Positions 44,540-55,400 are shown, counted from the first letter of the stretch. The stretch: 64,000 bases of DNA from Chloroflexota bacterium (GCA_016215025.1 JACRMI010000069.1:1-64000), one strand, 5' to 3'. Numbers and translations are program-made. The notes: generated by a model not told the origin, from the letters alone.

Positions 44540-44899
44540 ATGAAAAAAGAACGATTTTCGATTAACTGGGGAAAGGGAACTTTTGTAGCACTGTTGGTAG
44601 TGGCTCTAGTGCTAATAGTATGGGTTGCCAACCTCATTCAAACTGCGAATTCAACTAGCGTCGCGGTCGATTGGAGGTCTCGTCCAACACCGGTTTGTCC
44701 TTCCACTGATCCAAAGTGCCAAGTGGCAGTGGATTGGGGCAGCTTCACCGCACCATGCTTACCCACCGATCCCAAGTGCGGGTCCGGTCCGTTGGCAGTC
44801 GATTGGGGAAGTTCGATCTACCCATGTTTGCCCAGCGATTTGAAATGTCGGTTAGGTCCCGTGGCAGTCGATTGGGGTAGTAAAACACCAAGACCCTAG
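44540..44899 (+). CDS. Small secreted or membrane-anchored protein with AVDWGS/Cys repeats
   Basis: 119 residues; the ATG at 44540 has AAGGAGG five bases upstream. It begins MKKERFSINWGKG, the same leader as two subtilases nearby, followed by a hydrophobic helix (signal or anchor). The outer part has three or four repeats of about 23 residues: AVDWGS, then P-C-x-P-T-D-P-K-C. The Cys of each repeat may pair. The WGS motif is the one repeated in the subtilase tails. No known family; likely exported with, or acting on, the subtilases. Confidence 0.7.
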   Translation: MKKERFSINWGKGTFVALLVVALVLIVWVANLIQTANSTSVAVDWRSRPTPVCPSTDPKCQVAVDWGSFTAPCLPTDPKCGSGPLAVDWGSSIYPCLPSDLKCRLGPVAVDWGSKTPRP

Positions 44900-44922
44900 T
44901 GTTTCGAGGATGAGGTTTTTTC

Positions 44923-44957
44923 ACCGCCTTCCGAGACAACAAGCTTCGGAAGGCGGT
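44923..44957. promoter_or_regulatory. Hairpin between the small repeat protein and subtilase 1
   Basis: ACCGCCTTCCGA (44923-44934) pairs with TCGGAAGGCGGT (44946-44957). It has no T-run behind it, so it may be an attenuator or an RNA-stabilising stem rather than a full terminator. Confidence 0.55.
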
Positions 44958-45025
44958 TACCCTATCTGTACAGCGTGATGAATTATGTGGAATTATCTAG
45001 TTCACGTTGGCGCAAAGGAGACAAA

Positions 45026-47044
45026 ATGAAAACCACATGTCTATCCTCAATTAATTGGGGCAAGGGATTCAGCGTCTTGATGTTGTTGATGTTCGTGTTG
45101 GTCTTGGCGCTTGCCACAACCTCAGCGGCAGACTCGCCGCGCGCGCATCCGGCGTTGCTTAAATTTGCCAAAGAGCGCCCGAATGACAAGATCCACGTCA
45201 TCGTGCAACAGTATTCGAAAGACAAATTGACGGATCGAGAGAATGCCGATCATGGTATGAAGATAGGCAAGAAGTTGGACATGATCAATGGCTTTGCCGC
45301 CGAGATGCCGCTGAACAAGGTCGAAGCCCTTGCCAAGAACAATAAGGTACGCTGGGTGACGATCGATGCGCCGGTGCGCGCGTCCGGCGGCTTTGGCACG
45401 TACACTTTTCTAGATGTATTCTCTAGCAAAGCTTATGGCGGTAGTGACGGAACCCAGAACTGGAGCGCGAACAAGTGGACTGAGGTAGGCGAATCAGATG
45501 GTGCTAGTGCCGGCAGTGTTAGGGTTGTTGCCTATTCGGCATGTGCCACCGATAACTGCCTTCGCATTGGCGCAAGCGGGACCAGCATTGCGGGTAAGGG
45601 AATAACCCGAAAAGCTGTGATGACGGCGGCAACCTCGGCAACTCTCTCCTTTAGCTATCGGCGCAGCATTAGTTCGAATGGCGGGGGGAGTTTAGGTCTG
45701 GCGGTATCTGGCGATGACGGAACAACTTGGCAAACACTTGCAACGTACGCCATGTCCGTGTCGGACAACAATCAGGTTACCCAATCGTTTGACATCTCAG
45801 CATACGCCAACGATAAGACGACAATCCGCTTTTTGGGTTCAGGCACGGCGAATGGTTATTTGTACGTTGACAATGTCCAAATCGAGTACTCGCGGTTGGC
45901 AAACACGTATATCATGGAAATGTTGGCGGACAAATGGTGGAAAGAGAACTCTACTCCCGGGCAAGGCGTCACAGTCGCGGTTGTGGATTCCGGCATCAAC
46001 GCCCAACATGGTGATTTCTTGGTTGGGAACACTTCGCGCGTTACGGCTTCCGTGAACAAGTGCAGTGGTTGCTCGACGACGGCTGATGACAATGGGCATG
46101 GCACGCATATAGCCGGTATCATTGGCGGGATGGGTACTCTGTCAAACTATGCGCGAATTGGCGGCGCGCCATTAGTCAATCTGGTCAACGTGAAAGTAAG
46201 CGATCAGCAAGGTCGTTCATACACGTCGGATGTGGTCAGCGCTTTGCAGTGGGTTTACGACAATCGCGCCACGTACAACATCAGAGTTGTCAACCTCTCG
46301 CTCAATAGCACAGTGCCGGAATCGTATCACACTAGCCCGCTTTCTGCCGCGGTCGAAATTCTGTGGTTCAACAAAATCGTCGTCGTCGTGGCGGCAGGGA
46401 ATAATGGCACGGACACGGCACCCGTCACGCTTTATCCTCCGGCGAACGATCCATTCGTCATCACGGTTGGCTCTGTAGACGATAAAGGAACCAGAGCCGT
46501 TAGCGATGATACGATGGCAACTTTTTCGGCGTATGGGACGACGGAGAGTAGCTTTGCCAAACCCGATCTGGTAACATCGGGAATCAGTCTGATCAGTCCG
46601 CTCGCCAGCACGAGTTCGTACAACTACATGAACTATCCGAACAATCGCGTGGACAGCAACTATTTCCGCATGGGTGGCACATCGGTTTCGGCGGCGGTTG
46701 TGAGTGGTGCGGCGGCATTGTTGTTGCAGGACGAGCCAACGCTAAATCCCGATCAAGTCAAGTATCGCTTGAAGGCGACGGCGAACAAAACGGGCTGGTC
46801 AGGGTACAATTCTGCCAAAGCCGGTGCGGGGTTGTTGGATGTCTACGCGGCGGTAAAAGGCACAACAACGCAGACAGCCAATACCGGCATTGCCGCGAGC
46901 CAGCTCCTGTTCACAGGCACGGATCCCGCGGCATGGGACGCCGCCAACTGGGGCTCGGTCGATTGGGGTTCCGTTGATTGGGGCAGCGTAGACTGGGGTT
47001 CTGTCGATTGGGGCTCAGTGGACTGGGGCAGTTGGCGACCGTAA
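45026..47044 (+). CDS. Secreted subtilase (S8) with inserted beta-sandwich and VDWGS tail, no. 1
   Basis: 672 residues from the ATG with AAGGAG upstream. MKTTCLSSINWGKG leads into a signal peptide. An I9-like propeptide (about 35-115, 'KIHVIVQQYSK') follows, then an added beta-sandwich domain (~125-290) that resembles a carbohydrate- or cell-binding module. The catalytic domain has the full triad D321 ('VVDSGIN'), H358 ('GHGTH') and S553 ('GGTSVSAA'). The C-terminus is six (N/D)WGSV repeats. Serine endopeptidase, acting outside the cell. First of three paralogues; the tail is the shared mark. Confidence 0.9.
   Translation: MKTTCLSSINWGKGFSVLMLLMFVLVLALATTSAADSPRAHPALLKFAKERPNDKIHVIVQQYSKDKLTDRENADHGMKIGKKLDMINGFAAEMPLNKVEALAKNNKVRWVTIDAPVRASGGFGTYTFLDVFSSKAYGGSDGTQNWSANKWTEVGESDGASAGSVRVVAYSACATDNCLRIGASGTSIAGKGITRKAVMTAATSATLSFSYRRSISSNGGGSLGLAVSGDDGTTWQTLATYAMSVSDNNQVTQSFDISAYANDKTTIRFLGSGTANGYLYVDNVQIEYSRLANTYIMEMLADKWWKENSTPGQGVTVAVVDSGINAQHGDFLVGNTSRVTASVNKCSGCSTTADDNGHGTHIAGIIGGMGTLSNYARIGGAPLVNLVNVKVSDQQGRSYTSDVVSALQWVYDNRATYNIRVVNLSLNSTVPESYHTSPLSAAVEILWFNKIVVVVAAGNNGTDTAPVTLYPPANDPFVITVGSVDDKGTRAVSDDTMATFSAYGTTESSFAKPDLVTSGISLISPLASTSSYNYMNYPNNRVDSNYFRMGGTSVSAAVVSGAAALLLQDEPTLNPDQVKYRLKATANKTGWSGYNSAKAGAGLLDVYAAVKGTTTQTANTGIAASQLLFTGTDPAAWDAANWGSVDWGSVDWGSVDWGSVDWGSVDWGSWRP
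46946..47032 (+). repeat. 15-bp/5-residue repeats, WGSVD tail of subtilase 1
   Basis: Six units of the peptide WGSVD. The codons differ from unit to unit (Ser as TCG, TCC, AGC, TCT, TCA, AGT; Val as GTC, GTT, GTA, GTG), while the residues are constant. Confidence 0.9.
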
Positions 47045-47091
47045 GGACTGGGCTGACATGCTCAGTGTGATATTAAATAGAGGACAATCAA

Positions 47092-47628
47092 ATGGCGAAT
47101 ACAACTGATGATGCGAACCAATACAATGGTAACGCGCCGTACATCTTGCTCCAATCCTTAATTGAAACTACTTTCGAGTCCATCAAACTCTTGGGGCTCC
47201 GTGATAGTGGCATGCAGATCGCCAAGCAACTGGGATTTTCATCTGATCCACTCGTGGCACTTGAACGGTTGGAACTTGGCAAGGAGAATGTTCGAGTTTC
47301 AATAGCGCACGGTGGGGAGCGCCTAGTATGCCTCAAAGGATGCCCATTTGCCGGCGCAATCGACAGGTTAGCCCCTTGGTCAGATCATGCACGCAAGATG
47401 GTCGAGCGCTTTAATGAAAGCCCGCGAGGTGGTGCAGCGCTTCATCCGATTTGCATTGCTCATCTTTCAGTGCGTGAAGCGTATGGCGGCATTAACCTTG
47501 GTTGTCGCAGTACTAAGAGCGGAAAAATGGCAATTAGTGTGCCCACTCTTTTAGAAGAAGCTGGCATGACAGAGGAGCAAGTCCGCAGTCATTTAGAAGG
47601 TAATGCCTGTTTGTACTTGCTCAAGTAG
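47092..47628 (+). CDS. Cys-rich protein of unknown function, possibly V4R-like
   Basis: 178 residues, GAGGAC before the ATG, no signal peptide. The N-terminal ~90 residues are helical. The C-terminal part has Cys in 'CLKGCPF', 'HPICIAH', 'LGCRS' and 'NACLY', a spacing that recalls the Cys-containing V4R (small-molecule-binding) domain; the similarity is weak. It may bind a ligand or metal and act as a cytoplasmic sensor. A clearer V4R protein lies at 60621. Located between subtilases 1 and 2. Confidence 0.5.
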   Translation: MANTTDDANQYNGNAPYILLQSLIETTFESIKLLGLRDSGMQIAKQLGFSSDPLVALERLELGKENVRVSIAHGGERLVCLKGCPFAGAIDRLAPWSDHARKMVERFNESPRGGAALHPICIAHLSVREAYGGINLGCRSTKSGKMAISVPTLLEEAGMTEEQVRSHLEGNACLYLLK

Positions 47629-47878
47629 CGGTTCTGCAATGACGCTGGTTAGTCAGCTACTATTTGCCTAACAAACCAGCGATGTGAGATCATGTGGCCC
47701 GGGCTTTCGACAATTGGGTCTCGGTGGACTTTGGTAGTGATTACTAGTGACCTTAGCTCGTAGGCAAAGGAAATCGATGGTAGGGCATTGCACAAGGGGT
47801 GCAGCCATCAAATCATCTAAAAGTTTGCCGATGAGCAAATTGAATCCACACGCAAGTTCAACTTTTTGGGAGACCACA

Positions 47879-49486
47879 ATGATTACAAAACAAAAAATAA
47901 TGACATTAAAGTTGGGAACGGGTCTGAGTGTTTTGGCTTTGCTGGCGTTGCTCACAATTATTGTGTCGGCGTTACCATCGTTCAACGCTCCCGCCAGGGT
48001 TCAGCCGATGTTGATGCAGATGGCAGCTGAGCACCCGAATACGATGATTGGTATTATCGTGCAAAAGTCCGTGCAGGACAAAAGCGTTGAAGAGCTGGTC
48101 GCAAAATTGAACGGTGCGGTAACCGAAGATCTTTCGATCATCAACGCCTTTGCTGCAACCTTGCCCGCCAACACGGTGAAGGAGTTGGCGGCGGCAAATG
48201 GCGTCAAGTGGGTTTCGCTCGACGCGCCGATTGTACAAACGGCTTGCACATTGCCCTGCATTGACACATCCAACTTGAAGAGTATTTACCCGCAGACAAT
48301 CAAAGCCACCAAGTTATGGAATGCGAATGGAAACCTGCAAGGGCAAGGGATCGCTGTGGCTGTCGTGGACAGCGGCATCAACGCCAACCATCCAGACCTT
48401 TTAAATGCGGATGGGACAAGCCGGGTCATTGCCTCTGTCAAAATGAACAGCGCTGCGACCACCACGGATGATTATATGGGGCATGGCACGTTTGTCGCGG
48501 GCATCATCGGCGGCAATGGCAAAGCATCCAACGGTGCCTACATCGGTCTCGCGCCCCAGGTCAATCTAGTCAACGTCAAGATCAGCGACGATCAAGGAAA
48601 TGCTACGGCGACAAACCTGATCAAAGGGTTGCAATGGATTTACAATAATCGCAAGCAGTATAACATTCGGGCAGTGAGTTTGTCGCTGAATGTTACCGTA
48701 GACGAATCTTACAAAACCAGTCCGGTGGATGCCGCGGTCGAAGTCCTTTGGTTCAACCAAGTGGTCGTCGTCGTCGCCTCGGGCAACCAGGGACACAAAG
48801 CCCTCTATCCACCCGCGAACGATCCGTTTGTCATTACGGTCGGCGCATCGGCAGACAACGGAACGATAACCTCTTTGGATGATTACCAGACGAACTATTC
48901 GGGGTGGGGCAAAACCATCGATGGCATTTCCAAGCCAGACTTGGTTGCGCCGGGCAACAACATTATCAGTTTGTTATCCAACAGCCAATCAGCGTTCGCC
49001 ATCGCACATCCCGATCACCTGGTGACTGGCTTTTCCGGATCCAATCAATATTTTCGATTATCGGGCACCTCCATGGCGGCACCGATGGTCGCCGGGGCAA
49101 CCGCGCTCGTGCTTCAGTCCAGTCCGACCCTCACACCCGATCAGGTGAAATTCCGTATGGTCAAGACGGCAAATTTCATCACGGGCGGCAGTATTGAGTT
49201 GGATGCATTCAATGCGGTAATGTCCAACCAGACCAAGAGTCTCAACACAGGCACCGCCATCAACAACATGCTGAAAGCGAGCAATCAAAATCTCGGATGG
49301 ACCAGTCTCAACTGGGACTCGTTGAACTGGGACTCGCTCAACTGGGATTCCCTGAACTGGGATTCCCTCAATTGGGACTCGTTGAACTGGAACTCGCTGA
49401 ACTGGGACAGCGTTTACTGGGGCGAAGACAACCTCTCTCTGACAAGGCCTAGCCCAAATACAACAAGCCTTGGCAAGTCAAAGTAA
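47879..49486 (+). CDS. Secreted subtilase (S8) with NWDSL tail, no. 2
   Basis: 535 residues; the start is the ATG with GGGAGAC before it and a signal peptide (SVLALLALLTIIVSA) behind. It lacks the SINWGKG leader of its paralogues. I9-like propeptide ('MIGIIVQKSVQDKSVEELV'), then directly the catalytic domain without the inserted module: D164 ('VVDSGIN'), H202 ('GHGTF'), S398 ('GTSMAAP'). The tail is six or seven NWDSL units, ending with a short Ser/Thr-rich piece. The next gene, for a GGDEF/HD-GYP protein, starts 42 bases later; the same pair occurs again at 55506-60486. Confidence 0.9.
   Translation: MITKQKIMTLKLGTGLSVLALLALLTIIVSALPSFNAPARVQPMLMQMAAEHPNTMIGIIVQKSVQDKSVEELVAKLNGAVTEDLSIINAFAATLPANTVKELAAANGVKWVSLDAPIVQTACTLPCIDTSNLKSIYPQTIKATKLWNANGNLQGQGIAVAVVDSGINANHPDLLNADGTSRVIASVKMNSAATTTDDYMGHGTFVAGIIGGNGKASNGAYIGLAPQVNLVNVKISDDQGNATATNLIKGLQWIYNNRKQYNIRAVSLSLNVTVDESYKTSPVDAAVEVLWFNQVVVVVASGNQGHKALYPPANDPFVITVGASADNGTITSLDDYQTNYSGWGKTIDGISKPDLVAPGNNIISLLSNSQSAFAIAHPDHLVTGFSGSNQYFRLSGTSMAAPMVAGATALVLQSSPTLTPDQVKFRMVKTANFITGGSIELDAFNAVMSNQTKSLNTGTAINNMLKASNQNLGWTSLNWDSLNWDSLNWDSLNWDSLNWDSLNWNSLNWDSVYWGEDNLSLTRPSPNTTSLGKSK
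49297..49421 (+). repeat. 15-bp/5-residue repeats, NWDSL tail of subtilase 2
   Basis: Tandem units of NWDSL with one NWNSL; codon use varies among units (TTG, CTC, CTG for Leu; GAC, GAT for Asp). Confidence 0.9.
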
Positions 49487-49528
49487 GCATAGTTGCCGGC
49501 CTCACCAAGTCTTACACAGGAGCAAACC

Positions 49529-52309
49529 ATGACCAAGCGCGCGTGGGTCTACGTCATCGGATGGATTATCGCCGGCGGGATTTTGAGCGCGTGGGTAGCT
49601 CAAGTCGCTGCCCCATCCTCATTCCCAGCGTTCACATTTTTTGCATTTCTGTCGTTTGCCACGATTGCCCAATTCCTCAAGGTGCCTGCGCCGAACCACC
49701 AGTTGTACTATCTCAACACCATCTTTTTGTTTGCCAGTGCACTCTTACTGCCTCCTTTCTGGTTCGTAAGTATTGTTATCATCTCGCTCGCCATTCAATG
49801 GTTGAAGGAACGCTTGACCGGTAGTCCGCACTTGCGCGATTGGTATCTCCAACCCTTCAACATGTCCACGCATATTATTTGTGGCTTGGTCTCCTCGCGC
49901 CTCGTCCTCGCCCTGATGTCCATCGATACACCTCTCTTGTCAAGCACGACCGTGATTGCCGCCTTGGCGGGCGCGCTAACCTATGTCGTGATCAATCATT
50001 TAGCCATTGGGGGCGCGCTCGTCTTGGCGCGCGGGGTGACCTGGCGCGAATCTGGAATTTTGGAAATTGAGAATCTCCTGATGGATTATGTCGGATTGTG
50101 CATGGGCTATATGCTCTCCGTCATCTGGAAAATCGACGCGGGGTTGATGGTGACCACCCTGGCGCCGCTAATTCTGGTTTATCGCGCCTTGGCGGTCCCT
50201 GGTTTGAAAAAGGAAGCCCAGACCGATGGCAAGACGGGTTTGTTGAATGCGCATTATTTTAACAAGTTATTTATCACCGAGATGGATCGCGCGGAAAATT
50301 TGCAGCATCCACTATCCGTCATCATGGCGGATCTTGATCTGTTGCGTAACATCAACAATTCGTACGGCCACTTGGCGGGCGATGCGGTCTTGGTCGGTGT
50401 CGCCAAAATTGTTCGCGACGAGATTCGCAAATATGATCTGGCGGGGCGGTTTGGGGGCGAAGAGTTTTGTATTGCCTTACCCGAGACTCCGCTAGAGGAA
50501 GCCGTCAGCATCGCCGAGCGGATTCGGAGGGCGATTGAATCCACCGGGTTCAAGCTCAACGAAAATGCTCTGTCGATCAACGTCACCATGAGTTTTGGCG
50601 TAGCGAGTTTTCCCCAGGATGCCACCGCGCCAAATGAGTTGATTCACCAAGCGGATGTGGCGGTCTATCAAGCCAAACTTCAGGGACGCAATTGTGTTGT
50701 ATGCTCCGGTAATGTGCCGCACTCCGTCAAGCTTGAAATGCCGGGTGTGGTGAATCGTCTTGAAACAGCACATGGCTCTACCTACATTCCCAAACCCACT
50801 CCCATTCAGATTGAGCGGCCAAGCGATCCTTCTCAGCAATTTGAGCACGAGCCCCAATCCTCTCCGGCAAAAGGACAATCGGCCTCGTGGCTCGGATGGC
50901 TCGTTGGAGTAGTGATTGGGATCGCGGTACTGGTGAGTATCGGCGGCTTTATTTCCCAGCCACGACCAGATTCAATGATTGTTTTCCTGCTGATGATCAT
51001 GGCTGGCATTACCCAACTCCCACAGCTAAAAAATTTAGCTGGTGATTCTACTATTTCGGTGTCGGTCGCCATTAACTTTGCGGCGGCGGTCTTAGTTGGA
51101 ATCCCCGGTGTCGTTTTCACCAGCGCAACAATTGTCATAGCGCATCGCCTCTATCGGTGGAATTCAAAAAAGGGATTATGGCCCGTCATCTACAAAACAG
51201 TCTATAACTGGTCGATTCATGTTCTTGCCGCTCTGACTCCCGCCGTGGTCAGTGTTCTACTGCCTACTCAATTAGACATCATCGATCTGATTATTTCCCT
51301 TGGGATGATGACTCTGGCAGCGATCATCTACTTTGGCGTCGAGACCGGTCTGCTGGTTGCCGCCGTCAGCGCTGAGAAATCAGAGTCACCTCTGAAAATC
51401 TGGAAAGACGAATGTGCGTGGTTAGCGCCACAATATTTCGTTTTGTGTATGATTGGTTTCTTTCTCGCGGTCGCATACGATTTTCAAGGCAATGTGGGTA
51501 TTCTTGTCTTTACAATTCCGGTCCTGATGATGACCTATTCGCAAAAGGAATATATCGATCGAACCGAAAAAGGGGTGCTAGAACTTAGACGGATGAATCA
51601 GGAGCTAGCGGGTGCCAATTCCAGAGTGTTGGAAGCCAATGTCGCTATCCGCGAAATGAATGAAGAGTTGTTGGTCACTTTGGCAAAAATGATCGATGCG
51701 CGTGATCCATATGTTTCTGGACATTCGGCTCAAGTAGCAGAATATGCAACTGCCATTGCGACTGAATTGGGGTTTGACGAGGAACACATCGTCCAAGTCC
51801 GCCAGGCGGCATTCTTTCACGATATTGGCAAAATCGGTATCTCGGAGAAGGTGCTTCATAAACCGACTAAGCTGGAGAATCAGGAGTACGATTACATCAA
51901 GAAACATGTTGCCATTGGCGCACAATTCTTGGAGACATGCAAAGGGTTGCGATATTTGGTCCCATCCATCCAAGCTCATCACGAGTGGTGGAATGGCTGC
52001 GGTTATCCCAATCACCTTATCGGTGAGCAGATTCCACTGGATGGGCGGATCTTGGCTGTGTGTGATGCCGTGGAAGCTATGGCTTCGGATCGTCCGTATC
52101 ATCGTGCCCTATCACTTGAAACAATTATTGCCGAGATCGAACGTTGTGCGGGTACGCAGTTTGACCCTCAAGTTGCAGCGGCATTTATTCGAGTTGCCAA
52201 ACGTGAAGGTAGGAAGCTTGTCGTAAATTCAGCTCGCTCTGTCTCGGCACGGGCCGATGTGCAAGCGGTACCTGTGTTGCTTGAAAACTATTGGCAAGTT
52301 GCTTTGTAG
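49529..52309 (+). CDS. Membrane c-di-GMP protein: TM-GGDEF-TM-HD-GYP, no. 1
   Basis: 926 residues, AGGAG before the ATG. Order: a ~7-helix membrane domain (5-220), a GGDEF domain with active site GGEEF at 309-313 and the inhibitory RxxD (RKYD) five residues before it, a second, similar membrane domain (~465-680), a coiled segment and an HD-GYP domain. The HD-GYP part has HDIGKIG (H764) and HHEWWNGCGYP. It can therefore both make and break c-di-GMP. Two membrane domains around a GGDEF are unusual. It probably forms an operon with subtilase 2, so protease and second-messenger control may be linked. Confidence 0.9.
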   Translation: MTKRAWVYVIGWIIAGGILSAWVAQVAAPSSFPAFTFFAFLSFATIAQFLKVPAPNHQLYYLNTIFLFASALLLPPFWFVSIVIISLAIQWLKERLTGSPHLRDWYLQPFNMSTHIICGLVSSRLVLALMSIDTPLLSSTTVIAALAGALTYVVINHLAIGGALVLARGVTWRESGILEIENLLMDYVGLCMGYMLSVIWKIDAGLMVTTLAPLILVYRALAVPGLKKEAQTDGKTGLLNAHYFNKLFITEMDRAENLQHPLSVIMADLDLLRNINNSYGHLAGDAVLVGVAKIVRDEIRKYDLAGRFGGEEFCIALPETPLEEAVSIAERIRRAIESTGFKLNENALSINVTMSFGVASFPQDATAPNELIHQADVAVYQAKLQGRNCVVCSGNVPHSVKLEMPGVVNRLETAHGSTYIPKPTPIQIERPSDPSQQFEHEPQSSPAKGQSASWLGWLVGVVIGIAVLVSIGGFISQPRPDSMIVFLLMIMAGITQLPQLKNLAGDSTISVSVAINFAAAVLVGIPGVVFTSATIVIAHRLYRWNSKKGLWPVIYKTVYNWSIHVLAALTPAVVSVLLPTQLDIIDLIISLGMMTLAAIIYFGVETGLLVAAVSAEKSESPLKIWKDECAWLAPQYFVLCMIGFFLAVAYDFQGNVGILVFTIPVLMMTYSQKEYIDRTEKGVLELRRMNQELAGANSRVLEANVAIREMNEELLVTLAKMIDARDPYVSGHSAQVAEYATAIATELGFDEEHIVQVRQAAFFHDIGKIGISEKVLHKPTKLENQEYDYIKKHVAIGAQFLETCKGLRYLVPSIQAHHEWWNGCGYPNHLIGEQIPLDGRILAVCDAVEAMASDRPYHRALSLETIIAEIERCAGTQFDPQVAAAFIRVAKREGRKLVVNSARSVSARADVQAVPVLLENYWQVAL

Positions 52310-52431
52310 GTGTGCGAGAATATAGCCAGGTGTTTTTCTGTTATCAAACCATAACCAAACTGTTGGTCGTGGTTACATGCAGTACAATGGGCAACATGAT
52401 TCATGACAAGACTATTCGGGAGTAGATAACT

Positions 52432-55119
52432 ATGAATGAAAATACTCTCCAAGTTAGTTACAAAATTCAGTATGCAGTATTTGGCACACTGTTTGGGCTT
52501 TGTTTCCCGATCATCGCTTCGGTGATTGACATGGCGTATCGAAGTTTGCCCTTCAATCTTGTTGGCGTACTAACATCACAGTCAACCCAACCTCTTATGT
52601 GGATCATCGACACCGCGCCATTGTTTCTAGGTCTTTCGGCGTACCTGGCGGGTATAAAGCACGACCAACTGAGCAAAAGTATTAGAACCATGGAGGACCA
52701 GGTAGCGGAGCGGACTTTTGAACTTGTGCATGCCAACGAACAACTGAAGGAGAGTATTTCTGAACGGCTACAGGGTGAAGCTGAACTCGCGCGCCAAAAG
52801 CAATTTCTGGAAGCGGTGGTGCAGAATAGCCCCGTCGCGATTGTCTTGATCGATTCTTCAGGCAACATTGTCTCGTGTAACCCCGCATTCGAGAAACTGT
52901 ACGGCTGCGAACAAGCTCAAGTGGTAGGGCGCAATCTTGACCAGTTAATTACAAACGACTCCAATCGCGAAGACGCCATCGCCTACACTCGTCAAGCCGC
53001 CCATGGCTTGGTTCATGGCACAGGAATTCGCCATCGCAAAGACGCCATCCCGGTGAATGTGGAAATTTTCGGGGTCCCGATTGTGATCCAGGGAGAAAGA
53101 GCGGCAACACTTGCTATGTATCACGACATCACCGAGCTTGTGCATGCACGCGAGCAAGCGGAAGAAGCCAATCGAGCCAAGAGTGCATTCCTCGCGACCA
53201 TGAGCCATGAAATCCGCACTCCCATGAATGGCGTCATCGGTATGACGAGTCTGTTGCTGGATACTGAGCTCAGTCCAGAGCAACGCGACTATACCATTAC
53301 CATTCGTAACAGTGGTGACGCTTTGCTGACGATCATCAATGAAATCCTCGACTATTCCAAGATTGAAGCTGGACGGATGGAATTAGAAACGCAGCCTTTC
53401 GCCTTGTGCGATTGTGTTGAGAGTGCGTTAGACCTAGTGGCAACGGCTGCATACGACAAGCAACTTGAGCTGTCTTATTTCATCGATGATAAAACGCCGG
53501 CGGCTCTGCTCGGAGACTCGACGCGCGTGCGACAGATTCTAATCAACCTGCTCGGCAACGCGCTTAAATTTACAAAGCAGGGGGAAGTGGCGGTAAGTGT
53601 GACCGCGGCAGTACTTGATGCAAATACTTTGACCCCTAACACTGCGTCGCCCATTTATGAATTTCACTTTGCCGTACGGGACACTGGGGTCGGCATCCCG
53701 AAAGATCGCATGGATCGCCTCTTCAAGTCCTTCAGTCAAGTCGACGCCTCGACCACGCGTAAATACGGCGGCACCGGATTGGGGCTGGCGATTAGCAAAC
53801 GGTTGAGCGAACTCATGGGTGGCACGATGTGGGTTGAAAGTGAAATAGGCAAAGGCAGCATCTTCCATTTTACGTTGAGAGCCGAATCCGCTCCTAACCA
53901 GCCCCGTGTCTACGTTCACGCGAGTCAGCCACAGCTAAACGAAAAACGGATTCTGCTTGTGGACGATAATGCAACCAATCGAACAATTCTGAGCCGACAC
54001 GTACAATCGTGGAAGATGCTCCCGTATGACACGGACTCTCCGCGGGAAGCACTAGACTGGATTCGTCGCGGCGACCCCTATGATATCGCGATCCTGGATA
54101 TGAGCATGCCAGAGATGGATGGTCTCACGCTGGCGAAAGAAATACGGTCCCTTCGCGATCCAGACACCTTGCCGCTCGTGATGCTAACCTCCCTTGGGCG
54201 GCGTGAAGCGGGCGCTGAATCAGTTAGCTTTGCCGCCTTTCTTTCCAAACCCATCAAACCTTCTCACCTTTACGACACACTGGTCTCTATCTTTGCCAAG
54301 CAGACGAGAACGCCCGTACGAGAAACTGCAAAGTCTCATTTCGATTCAAAGCTAGCGGAACGCCTCCCGCTACGAATCTTGTTAGCTGAAGACCATGTGG
54401 TTAATCAAAAACTAGCATTGCAGATGTTGAAGAAAATGGGCTATTCTGCCGACATCGCGGCGAATGGACTGGAAGTACTGCAAGCGCTGGAGCGCCAGAC
54501 CTACGACGTTGTATTGATGGATGTCCAAATGCCGGAAATGGACGGTTTGGAAGCGACTCGCCGAATCTGGCAACAGCATCTCAATGGCAATCGCCCGCAC
54601 ATCGTGGCAATGACCGCGAATGCGATGCAGGGCGATCGCGAAGTTTGTTTAGCCGCTGGGATGGATGATTATATTAGCAAGCCGATTCAAATCCAAGAAT
54701 TACAAGCTGCGCTGGAACGTGGCGGAACACGGAAGGCGATGCCGTCAGACTCTTCCGACCAATCTTCTGAGCCAAAGGTAATCGATTGGTCAGTCATAGA
54801 CAACTTGCGATGTTTGCAAGAAGAGGGACAGCCAGATTTTGTCGAAGAGATGATTGACCTGTATTTGAACTCGACACCGTCTCTTTTGGAAACGATTCAA
54901 CATACTATCGCACAAGGGGATCTCATCGAATTGCAACGCGCGGCGCATACGCTCAAGGGAAACAGTAATAGCGTGGGTGCGCACCAGGTCGGCTATCTGA
55001 GCAAGGAACTTGAGAAGATGGGGCGAAGTGGCGACTTGGAGAGGGCGTCACAATTGAGAGAGGAAACGCGTCTCGCCTTTGCACGCGCCAGTAAAGAGCT
55101 TTCCACCCAATATCCGTAG
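52432..55119 (+). CDS. Hybrid sensor kinase: 2 TM-PAS-HisKA-HATPase-REC-REC-HPt
   Basis: 895 residues. Two membrane helices at ~15-35 and ~55-75, a coiled coil, a PAS domain (~122-235), HisKA with H259 ('[11 protein letters not shown]'), ATPase ('[19 protein letters not shown]', 'GTGLGLAI'), a first receiver ('[12 protein letters not shown]'), a second receiver ('[13 protein letters not shown]') and a C-terminal HPt domain ('[13 protein letters not shown]'). This is the full chain of a phosphorelay; the output regulator is not next to it. Could pass phosphate to the receiver of the kinase at 39999. Ends just before the second upstream block. Confidence 0.9.
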   Translation: MNENTLQVSYKIQYAVFGTLFGLCFPIIASVIDMAYRSLPFNLVGVLTSQSTQPLMWIIDTAPLFLGLSAYLAGIKHDQLSKSIRTMEDQVAERTFELVHANEQLKESISERLQGEAELARQKQFLEAVVQNSPVAIVLIDSSGNIVSCNPAFEKLYGCEQAQVVGRNLDQLITNDSNREDAIAYTRQAAHGLVHGTGIRHRKDAIPVNVEIFGVPIVIQGERAATLAMYHDITELVHAREQAEEANRAKSAFLATMSHEIRTPMNGVIGMTSLLLDTELSPEQRDYTITIRNSGDALLTIINEILDYSKIEAGRMELETQPFALCDCVESALDLVATAAYDKQLELSYFIDDKTPAALLGDSTRVRQILINLLGNALKFTKQGEVAVSVTAAVLDANTLTPNTASPIYEFHFAVRDTGVGIPKDRMDRLFKSFSQVDASTTRKYGGTGLGLAISKRLSELMGGTMWVESEIGKGSIFHFTLRAESAPNQPRVYVHASQPQLNEKRILLVDDNATNRTILSRHVQSWKMLPYDTDSPREALDWIRRGDPYDIAILDMSMPEMDGLTLAKEIRSLRDPDTLPLVMLTSLGRREAGAESVSFAAFLSKPIKPSHLYDTLVSIFAKQTRTPVRETAKSHFDSKLAERLPLRILLAEDHVVNQKLALQMLKKMGYSADIAANGLEVLQALERQTYDVVLMDVQMPEMDGLEATRRIWQQHLNGNRPHIVAMTANAMQGDREVCLAAGMDDYISKPIQIQELQAALERGGTRKAMPSDSSDQSSEPKVIDWSVIDNLRCLQEEGQPDFVEEMIDLYLNSTPSLLETIQHTIAQGDLIELQRAAHTLKGNSNSVGAHQVGYLSKELEKMGRSGDLERASQLREETRLAFARASKELSTQYP

Positions 55120-55278
55120 ACTCGGTAGAATGGATTTCTTGTGCCAAAGCTTTTGGCCAGTCGATGAGAGCTAAAAGTGCTGGTAGTGATCTTACCATCA
55201 ATGATAAGCTCAAATTGCAACGAACGATGAATGGGCGCGTAACGACTTGGTTAGAAATCGGATTTAGAAAACGACAAA

Positions 55279-55400
55279 GTCAGGTCTTTGGTCCCCCTTT
55301 TCTCCTACTTTTGGACCCTCGCCAGACCCACATAGCTGATTGTTTTCCCACTTGCCTCGGTATAAACTACAACAAATATGCAAGAGGGCATAGAGAATGC
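55279..55400 (+). promoter_or_regulatory. Upstream block, copy 2 (also at 44326)
   Basis: About 120 bases matching copy 1, including the TGATTGTTTTCCCACTTG and TATAAA elements, and a small stem GGGCAT/ATGCCC not perfect in copy 1. It lies 105 bases before the subtilase 3 start. The rest of 55120-55505 holds no other recognisable feature. Confidence 0.65.

Noticed and set aside
47629-47878. Possible c-di-GMP riboswitch before subtilase 2, given the neighbouring GGDEF gene
   Set aside because: Only a modest stem (CTGGTT/AACCAG) is visible. The conserved GEMM core and tetraloop pattern could not be found.
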